From assembly GCA_963738325.1 (NCBI GenBank), contig CAVTWD010000013.1, forward strand, positions 248,001-312,000: a stretch of 64,000 nucleotides of DNA. The letters are read 5' to 3'. The notes beneath the pieces were generated by a model. It did no database searches. It saw nothing but the letters and a program-made list of their open reading frames with translations, and had not been told where the DNA came from. Each line of letters opens with the position of its first letter. The stretch's first letter is position 1. The translations under genes and the position numbers were made by a program. This document shows, piece by piece, positions 58,874 through 64,000 of the stretch. The DNA is from CAVTWD01 sp963738325. GTDB lineage: Bacteria; Actinomycetota; Acidimicrobiia; Acidimicrobiales; Ilumatobacteraceae.

Positions 58874-60196
58874 TCACCACGGCCAGTTGACCGTGGCCTG
58901 GAGGACGACGGCCAAGCCGACGGACGCGGCGAGCCAGCGTCGGCTCTCCAGCCGCGGGAGGACGGCGGCGGCGACCGTCAACCAGGGGACGAATGGCAGC
59001 CAGATCCGCTCGACCTCGGCCTTCGACAGGCCCGACACGTCGGCGGCGAGCACGGCGAAGGCGCTGGCGATCACCAGCGGGCGCAGGGCCCGGCCACGCA
59101 GGCGCGGGAGCGAAGCGAGCACGGCCGGCCCGAGGATCACGCCGAAGACCACGAGGTCGGCCACGAGGAAGTAGAGGTAGGGCCGGTCGTCACCGGCGCG
59201 GAGCCGGTAGAAGTGCCGCGTCGCGGTGAACCCGCCGAACCACCAGAACCCGGCGCCGCCCCACGCCGCCACCACCGCTGCAGCGCCGGCCCCGGCCGCC
59301 GCGAGGAGTCGCCACTGCCGCCTCGGCCCCACGACGGCGGCGGCGAGGAGCACGAGGAGCAGCGCCACGCCGTAGGTGCCGAACAGGGCCAGCCCTCCGA
59401 CCGCGCCGGCCAGCCCGGCCAACGCCAGCGTGGCGGCTGGGGAGCGGCGCCCGGAGGCGGCGAGGGCCAGGAGGCAGACGGCCCAGGCCGTGACGGCGGC
59501 ATAGACGGCGTCGCCCGTGGTCGCGACGAACAGCGACATCGGTGCCAGCACCAAGAAGGGTGCGGCCCGGCGCGCCGCACTTTCGCCGGCCGCCACCCGG
59601 ACGGTCACGAGGACGGCGACCGCGGTCGTGGCTCCCAACGCGATCACCGCGGCCGCCGCCCACCCCGGCCCGCGCAGCCCGAGGTGGTCGAGCGCACCGT
59701 AGGCCACCGGCAGCCCGGGCGGGTGCCCCTCGACGTGCACGGGGTAGGCGCCCAAGCGGTCGACGAAAGTGCGCACGAACTCCGCCACGCCGAGGCGGCG
59801 GACCTCGGGGACGACGGCAAAGGAGTCGTAGCGCGACCGGAGCGGCCAGGTGAGCCCGTAGAGGCCCGGCGCCACGGCGAGGCTGACGGCCCAGGCGACG
59901 CCGCCCGCCCACGCCGCCACGAGCAGCCGGCGCCACGGCAGCGTGGCCGAGAGCACCGGCGCCAAAGCGACGCCGGTCGCGCCGACGGCGACGGGGACGA
60001 GGAGGCTCGGTTGCAGGCGGGGCCTCCACGCCCCGTAGAACGGGATCAGGCCGAGGTGCAGCTCGGCGCCTCGGCCGGTCAGCCAGAGGCCCCAGAGCCC
60101 GACGGCGCCGAGCGCCACGGCCATGGCCGCCAGGACTCTCGCCGGGCCGGGCGCGTGAGTGGCGCGCTCCACCTCCCGGCTGATCGTTGGAGCCAC
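58874..60196 (-). CDS. Polytopic membrane protein, GT-C glycosyltransferase-like
   Basis: Up to 440 residues from GTG 60196, with around ten hydrophobic helices (VLAAMAVALGAVGLWGLWLT; LLVPVAVGATGVALAPVLSA; LLVAAWAGGVAWAVSLAVAP; LVLAPMSLFVATTGDAVYAA; ALFGTYGVALLLVLLAAAVV). An extracytoplasmic loop near residue 130 (RYDSFAVVPEVRRL, YPVHVEGHPPGLPVAYGALD) resembles the acidic/His-rich first loop of GT-C enzymes, and KAEVERIWLPFVPWLTVAAA recalls the actinobacterial arabinosyl/mannosyltransferase-like membrane family. The upstream frame to 60268 would overlap the opposite gene, so a later start is preferred. Likely cotranscribed with the epimerase, 24 bases downstream. Confidence 0.75.
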   Translation of the reverse strand: MAPTISREVERATHAPGPARVLAAMAVALGAVGLWGLWLTGRGAELHLGLIPFYGAWRPRLQPSLLVPVAVGATGVALAPVLSATLPWRRLLVAAWAGGVAWAVSLAVAPGLYGLTWPLRSRYDSFAVVPEVRRLGVAEFVRTFVDRLGAYPVHVEGHPPGLPVAYGALDHLGLRGPGWAAAAVIALGATTAVAVLVTVRVAAGESAARRAAPFLVLAPMSLFVATTGDAVYAAVTAWAVCLLALAASGRRSPAATLALAGLAGAVGGLALFGTYGVALLLVLLAAAVVGPRRQWRLLAAAGAGAAAVVAAWGGAGFWWFGGFTATRHFYRLRAGDDRPYLYFLVADLVVFGVILGPAVLASLPRLRGRALRPLVIASAFAVLAADVSGLSKAEVERIWLPFVPWLTVAAAVLPRLESRRWLAASVGLAVVLQATVNWPW

Positions 60197-60246
60197 GCCG
60201 CTTCTGTGGGCCAGGACGCCGCGGACGTTACGACCGCCCACGCCCG

Positions 60247-60945
60247 ATGAGCCTGTCGACTGGGGCACCTGGGGCCCCCGGGGGCGCCCCGCCGCCTCGC
60301 GGCGTCGACGTCATCTTGCCGGCGCTCGACGAGGCGGCCGCCCTGCCTACTGTGCTCGCTCGTGTGCCGGCCGGCTACCGCCCGATCGTCGTCGACAACG
60401 GGTCCCGCGACGCGACCGCGCAGGTGGCCGCCGCTCTCGGCGCCGTAGTCGTGCCCGAACCGGTTCGCGGGTTCGGGGCGGCGTGCTATGCGGGCTTGCT
60501 GGCCGCGACCGCTCCCGTGGTGTGCTTCATGGACGCGGACGGCTCCCTGGACGCGGCGGAGCTCCCGGCCGTGGCCGGCCCAGTGATCAGCGGTGAGGCC
60601 GATCTGGTGCTGGGGGCACGCCGAGCCGAGCGGGGGGCCTGGGCGCGCCACGCCCGGTTGGCAAACCGCGTCCTCGCCTTCGAGCTGCGCCGGCGCGGCG
60701 GCCTTCCCGTGACCGATCTCGGGCCGATGCGGGCCGCGAGGCGCGAGGAGCTGGTCGCCCTCGGCCTTACGGATCGCCGTTCCGGCTGGCCCCTCGAGAT
60801 GGTGCTGCGGGCCGCAGCTGACGGCTGGCGGGTCATCGAGGTCCCGGTCGGGTACCGCCCGCGAGTCGGGCGCTCCAAGGTCACCGGGACGTGGCGGGGC
60901 ACCTTCCAAGCGGTTACCGACATGGGCCGCCAGCTCAACCGATAA
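60247..60945 (+). CDS. Family 2 glycosyltransferase
   Basis: A 232-residue GT-A enzyme: VDVILPALDEAAALPTVLAR, PIVVDNGSRDATAQVAAALG, GFGAACYAGLLAATAPVVCF and MDADGSLDA (DxD metal site), then DLVLGARRAERGAWARHARL and a tail VGYRPRVGRSKVTGTWRGTF. Close to dolichol-phosphate mannosyltransferase-like proteins and to the actinobacterial family that pairs with DUF2064 proteins such as that at 49876. It would transfer a sugar from a nucleotide donor to a lipid or glycan. Divergent from the membrane GT-C-like gene. Confidence 0.92.
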   Translation: MSLSTGAPGAPGGAPPPRGVDVILPALDEAAALPTVLARVPAGYRPIVVDNGSRDATAQVAAALGAVVVPEPVRGFGAACYAGLLAATAPVVCFMDADGSLDAAELPAVAGPVISGEADLVLGARRAERGAWARHARLANRVLAFELRRRGGLPVTDLGPMRAARREELVALGLTDRRSGWPLEMVLRAAADGWRVIEVPVGYRPRVGRSKVTGTWRGTFQAVTDMGRQLNR

Positions 60946-60974
60946 CCGGGGGCCTCGCCCGAGGCGGCGTCTTC

Positions 60975-61003
60975 TGGACAGGCCGGGGGCCGGCTAGTAA
61001 TGT
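60975..61003 (+). promoter_or_regulatory. Promoter TGGACA-N17-TAATGT before Rieske oxygenase gene
   Basis: TGGACA (60975-60980), a 17-base spacer and TAATGT (60998-61003) make a good sigma-70-type promoter 70 bases before the oxygenase ATG. The bases just after it include the short palindrome GTTGCACAAC, a possible repressor site over the transcription start. Confidence 0.5.
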
Positions 61004-61073
61004 TGCACAACCGTTGTCATCAAACGGCCGGAAGCGCTCGCAGGAGCGGAGCCCGAACTCGAGGTGGGGATCG

Positions 61074-62303
61074 ATGGACGCCGACTACATCGCCCGCTAC
61101 AAGGAGCGCTCGGCCTACGAAGCCGCGCGCACCGAGCCACCCGACGGGTTCCCGAAGCTGCCCGATCTGCCGCTCGGGCGCTACACCGATCCCGCCTTCT
61201 ACGCGCTCGAACGCGAGCAGCTCTGGAAGACCGCCTGGCTCTACGCCGCACACGAGTCCGAGCTCCCCACCCCCGGCAGCTACAAGCTGTGCGACGTCGC
61301 AGGGGCGCCGATCTTGCTCGTGCGGGGCGAGGAGGGCGTCGTCCGGGCCTTCTTCAACACCTGCCGGCATCGGGGCGCGCCCGTGGTGCGGGGCACCTGC
61401 GGGACGGCCAGGATGCTCGTCTGCCAGTACCACTCCTGGGGCTACAACCTCTGTGGCGAGCTCGTGCGGGTGCCCGACGAGCGGGACTTCGTGGGCCTCC
61501 AGCGCTCCGAGCGTGGGCTCCCGAACGTGCGTTGCGAACGCTGGGGCGGTTGGTACTTCGTCAACTTCGATCACGACGCCATGCCGCTCACCGAATGGCT
61601 CGACCCGCTCCCCGACGTGCTCGCCGAGCTGGCGGCGGCGCCGTTACGGGTGATCGACACGAAGTCCGTCTCCATCCGCTGCAACTGGAAGATCCTGGCG
61701 GAGGGCTTTCTCGAGGTGTACCACGCCCGCACCATCCATCCGCAGACGGTGAGCGCGCAGCTCGACGGCCGCGGCGCGGTGATGACGCTCTACCCGCACG
61801 GCCACCAGAGCATGATCACGCCGCTGCAGGAAGGGGCCCGCACCCGCGGACGGGGCGACCGCCGCGAGGTGCTCCCCGCCTTCGAAGGGGCGACCGAGTT
61901 GTTCTTCACCACCAACCCGGCACATGGGATCTTCCCGCACGTCATCACGCCGCTCGACGCCCGTGGCTTCCCGTTCCTGGTGTTCTGGCCCGAGGCCATC
62001 GACCGCACCAAGCTCGACATCGTGTGGTTCGCGCCCGATTGGGGTGAGGGCGAGCTCCCCCATGCCGACGTCTGGCAGAGGCGGCTGGCGGTCTTCGACG
62101 TCGTGATGAGCGAGGACTACGCCAACCTCGAGCCGATCCAACGCTCGATGGAGAACGCCGCCCACGGCGGCCAGGTGGTCAACTACCAGGAGCGGCGCAT
62201 CTGGCACGTGCACAGGTGGATCGACAAGACGATCGGGCCGGAGCGGATTCCCCCCGAGCTGCGGGTGGCCGACCTCCTGGCCGGCTGGACGGACCGCCCG
62301 TAG
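61074..62303 (+). CDS. Rieske non-heme iron oxygenase, large (alpha) subunit type
   Basis: Intact 409-residue aromatic-ring-hydroxylating dioxygenase alpha subunit. Rieske [2Fe-2S] ligands Cys97, His99, Cys117, His120 (CRHRG and CQYHSW). Mononuclear iron site NWKILAEGFLEVYHARTIHP with His217 and His222, plus a later Asp in VMSEDYANLEPIQRS. The SRPBCC catalytic fold follows to the end. Substrates for such stand-alone alpha subunits include aromatics, quaternary amines and steroids; the reductase partner is not in the window. The ATG at 61074 has a GGTGGGG stretch upstream. Confidence 0.94.
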   Translation: MDADYIARYKERSAYEAARTEPPDGFPKLPDLPLGRYTDPAFYALEREQLWKTAWLYAAHESELPTPGSYKLCDVAGAPILLVRGEEGVVRAFFNTCRHRGAPVVRGTCGTARMLVCQYHSWGYNLCGELVRVPDERDFVGLQRSERGLPNVRCERWGGWYFVNFDHDAMPLTEWLDPLPDVLAELAAAPLRVIDTKSVSIRCNWKILAEGFLEVYHARTIHPQTVSAQLDGRGAVMTLYPHGHQSMITPLQEGARTRGRGDRREVLPAFEGATELFFTTNPAHGIFPHVITPLDARGFPFLVFWPEAIDRTKLDIVWFAPDWGEGELPHADVWQRRLAVFDVVMSEDYANLEPIQRSMENAAHGGQVVNYQERRIWHVHRWIDKTIGPERIPPELRVADLLAGWTDRP

Positions 62304-62380
62304 GGGGCCTCGCAGAGGCGCTCGGCCGGTGGTGGACTGGGTCCAGCAGTAGGACTGCGGCCCAAAAAGGAGTCGACGTC

Positions 62381-62797
62381 ATGGCGAGAACCGTTCAGGT
62401 GACGTTCGACTGCCACGATCCCGACGCCCTCGCCCAGTTCTGGGCCGGGCTGCTCGGCTACCAGCTCGACCCGCCGCCACCCGGCTACGACTCGTGGGAG
62501 GCGTGGCTCACCGAGCACGGCATCCCCGAGTCGGAGTGGAACTCGGCCAGCGCCGTGTCGGATCCGGACGGACGAGGGCCGCGCATCTACTTCCAGCGCG
62601 TCCCCGAGCCGAAGGAGCTCAAGAATCGAGTGCACCTCGACGTCAATGCCGGCGGACCCCGGGGCACGCCCGACGAGGAGCGTCGAGCGGCAGTGGACGC
62701 CGCCGTCGAGCGCGCTCTCGGGCTGGGGGCGACGAGGGTGCGGCTGGTCGAAGAGCAGGGCGAGCGCCACTACGTCATGCAGGATCCCGAGGGCTAG
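62381..62797 (+). CDS. VOC-family (glyoxalase/bleomycin-resistance-like) protein
   Basis: A 138-residue vicinal-oxygen-chelate protein: RTVQVTFDCHDPDALAQFWA, GLLGYQLDPPPPGYDSWEAW, IYFQRVPEPKELKNRVHLDV and GLGATRVRLVEEQGERHYVM. It ends at QDPEG, about six to ten residues before the usual family end (DPEGNEFC...), so the TAG at 62795 may reflect a small truncation or a sequence error. AAAAAGGAG lies ahead of the ATG. Metal-dependent role unknown. Possibly linked to the Rieske gene 77 bases upstream. Confidence 0.88.
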   Translation: MARTVQVTFDCHDPDALAQFWAGLLGYQLDPPPPGYDSWEAWLTEHGIPESEWNSASAVSDPDGRGPRIYFQRVPEPKELKNRVHLDVNAGGPRGTPDEERRAAVDAAVERALGLGATRVRLVEEQGERHYVMQDPEG

Positions 62798-62839
62798 GAC
62801 CGCTAAGGACCATTTAAATCGTCCCGTCTACCTGGCGGT

Positions 62840-63691
62840 TTGTGCGAGTTACGGTCCCGTGCCGTGGTGCTGCCGGAATCGGCTAAGGAGAAGCTTGGGC
62901 GGGCTGACGAGCTCGCGGCCGAGCTCGTCAGGTCCGTGACGGATTGGACCTCGGCGGCGAAGCTGAACCTTCATCACGAGTGGCGCGACCAACGTCACGG
63001 CTATCGCCTCATCCTCGCCCCGTGGGACGAGTCGCCCTCAGTGAGTCGGTGGCGAGTGCTGATCGGCGACTGCGCCCACAACCTCCGTGCAGCGCTCGAC
63101 AATCTCATGTGGGCGCTCGCCGTCGATCACCACGACCCGCCGCGCAAGCCGACCAGTATCCGCTTCCCGATCTGCGCCGTCGCGCCGGACTGCTTCGACA
63201 AGTGGCTACAGCAGTGCGCCCCGCAGATCAACGACGAGGCCGCGGCGCTGGTCGCCCGCCTTCAACCGTTCCAACGCCAAGACCCAGCCCAAGATGCCCT
63301 CCTGCTGCTGCGGGATCTCAACAACATCGACAAACATCGAGTGCCCGTCACGATCCGCCTCGCCCCTGCGGTGCTCAGCCACGCTGGGGAGGTCGAGTTC
63401 GAGACCGACGAGGACGCGGCAGCGAACGTGCCGCCCGATCAGACCGTGTGGGCGGGGCCGCTGGAGCCCGGCATCGTGCTCTTGGAGCATCGAACGACCA
63501 GCCGAGTCGTCAAGATCAAGGGGAGGTGGGACCTGAAGGCGACGGTCTCACTTGAGACGCGGCAAGGGCCGCAGCCGCTTGGGCTGACCGCAGAGAAACT
63601 CTGCTTCTACACGCGGTTGGTGGCGCACCAGTTCTCGCCTTTCTTCGGCGACGCCGACTCGGCGGAACCCAACACGGCCCCGGCAGGCTGA
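62840..63691 (+). CDS. Conserved hypothetical protein
   Basis: A 283-residue protein starting at TTG 62840 or GTG 62864. A helical N-terminal region (ADELAAELVRSVTDWTSAAK) leads to WRVLIGDCAHNLRAALDNLM, then PTSIRFPICAVAPDCFDKWL and DALLLLRDLNNIDKHRVPVT, which together recall a family of hypothetical proteins with a helical bundle and a conserved LxNxDKHR motif. The second half is beta-rich (VEFETDEDAAANV, GIVLLEHRTTSRVVKIKGRW). No membrane segment. Base composition is a little less GC-extreme than its neighbours. No function is assigned. Confidence 0.8.
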   Translation: MCELRSRAVVLPESAKEKLGRADELAAELVRSVTDWTSAAKLNLHHEWRDQRHGYRLILAPWDESPSVSRWRVLIGDCAHNLRAALDNLMWALAVDHHDPPRKPTSIRFPICAVAPDCFDKWLQQCAPQINDEAAALVARLQPFQRQDPAQDALLLLRDLNNIDKHRVPVTIRLAPAVLSHAGEVEFETDEDAAANVPPDQTVWAGPLEPGIVLLEHRTTSRVVKIKGRWDLKATVSLETRQGPQPLGLTAEKLCFYTRLVAHQFSPFFGDADSAEPNTAPAG

Positions 63692-63715
63692 CCGTCCTCG
63701 CCACAGCCTCGGTGG

Positions 63716-63745
63716 GGCCCGGCCTTATCCGATAGCGGCCGGGCC
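63716..63745 (+). terminator. GC-rich hairpin, possible transcription terminator
   Basis: GGCCCGGCC and GGCCGGGCC pair as a 9-bp stem with a 12-base loop, 25 bases after the hypothetical gene's stop, followed by TCTTCCACTCC. The tail has few T residues, so the assignment rests on stem and position. Confidence 0.55.
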
Positions 63746-63818
63746 TCTTCCACTCCTAGAACGACGACGCGCAGGGCGCTCCTGGGGCCTCCGGGCGGGC
63801 GGTGGCGTAGCGTTGAGC

Positions 63819-64000
63819 GTGAGGAGCCGAGTTGCATCTTGCGACCGCGGGCACGTATCGCCGGTCACCGAGCGCCTCGCCCAGGCCGAGGCCGAGCTGG
63901 CCGAGCTGAGGGCGCTGGCGGACGAGCTGCGGGCACGGCAGGCAGAGCTCCTTGGCCGTCTTCGCCTCGTCAACGAGCCCGAGCCCCTGCAGCTAGCGAA
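63819..64000 (+). CDS. Partial coiled-coil hypothetical protein
   Basis: From GTG 63819 an open frame runs to the right edge, 60 codons: VRSRVASCDRGHVSPV then a Leu/Ala/Glu-rich heptad stretch (TERLAQAEAELAELRALADE, LRARQAELLGRLRLVNEPEP), a predicted coiled coil. A TAGCGT box ends 5 bases before the GTG, again the leaderless layout. The rest lies outside the window, so no function is proposed. Confidence 0.5.
   Translation, partial: MRSRVASCDRGHVSPVTERLAQAEAELAELRALADELRARQAELLGRLRLVNEPEPLQLA

Noticed and set aside
57761..60250. An 829-codon plus-strand frame opposite epimerase and membrane protein
   Set aside because: No domain or motif; the opposite strand encodes two intact recognisable proteins.

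Overview
The window is a very G+C-rich chromosomal segment (roughly 70% or more by eye). It has strong GC bias at third codon positions, many GTG starts, 4-bp stop/start overlaps, and several genes with a TANNNT box 5-9 bases before the start codon, the leaderless layout common in actinobacteria. A mycofactocin locus, NDMA-type alcohol dehydrogenases and a KdpFABC system point to an actinobacterium. The class Acidimicrobiia would fit, but that is inference. No rRNA, tRNA, CRISPR array, phage or insertion sequence was recognised.

0-15.8 kb is a mycofactocin locus. On the minus strand are a MoxR ATPase (cut by the left edge) and two NDMA-dependent alcohol dehydrogenases. Divergently transcribed are mftA, mftB and mftC, then, after a gene of opposite orientation, a redox block (two FadH/OYE-type flavoproteins, ETF-alpha-like, FixC-like, FixX-like and ETF-beta-like proteins), then mftE and mftF and an alanine-racemase-like gene. 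No mftD is present; the redox block occupies the interval between mftC and mftE. The proposed flow is: MftA matured by MftB/MftC and MftE, glycosylated by MftF, reduced by the dehydrogenases, and reoxidised through flavoproteins, ETF and a FixCX-type quinone reductase. The last step is inference.

15.8-32 kb is housekeeping and accessory: a possible cysteine-peptidase-like protein, haloalkane dehalogenase, zinc alcohol dehydrogenase, a mechanosensitive channel, a five-copy 32-bp tandem repeat, an SRPBCC protein, a DEAD-box helicase, an OafA-type acyltransferase with SGNH domain, Ada-AlkA plus Ogt alkylation repair, an MFS exporter, a sarcosine-oxidase-like enzyme, a small Asp-rich repeat protein and a DUF6457 protein. 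30.4-40.1 kb is a potassium block: two stand-alone DUF4118 proteins, a small membrane protein, kdpF-A-B-C and the sensor/regulator pair kdpDE. 40.2-42.8 kb has a biotinyl-carboxyltransferase fusion and a histidine phosphatase.

43-49.9 kb has a membrane glycosyltransferase (GT39 type), a divergent two-component pair, ApbE, a ferric-reductase-like membrane protein and a truncated lipoprotein/FMN-binding gene; it is full of frame breaks. 49.9-63.7 kb holds a DUF2064 protein, a membrane-anchored molybdenum oxidoreductase, a ClC channel abutting a MarR fragment, an ECF sigma factor with zinc-finger anti-sigma and RseB-like protein, an ABC exporter, a sugar epimerase with two envelope-glycan-type genes, a Rieske oxygenase, a VOC protein and a hypothetical protein.

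Two features cut across the window. First, a palindromic repeat built from two 11-bp GGCGAATCGCC units recurs at about eight places, most of them inside or beside mycofactocin genes, with flanks that pair differently at each site. Second, at least fifteen otherwise well-conserved genes are broken by 1-2 nt indels with no loss of homology on either side, most simply explained by consensus errors. Coordinates of such genes span the reconstructed product.
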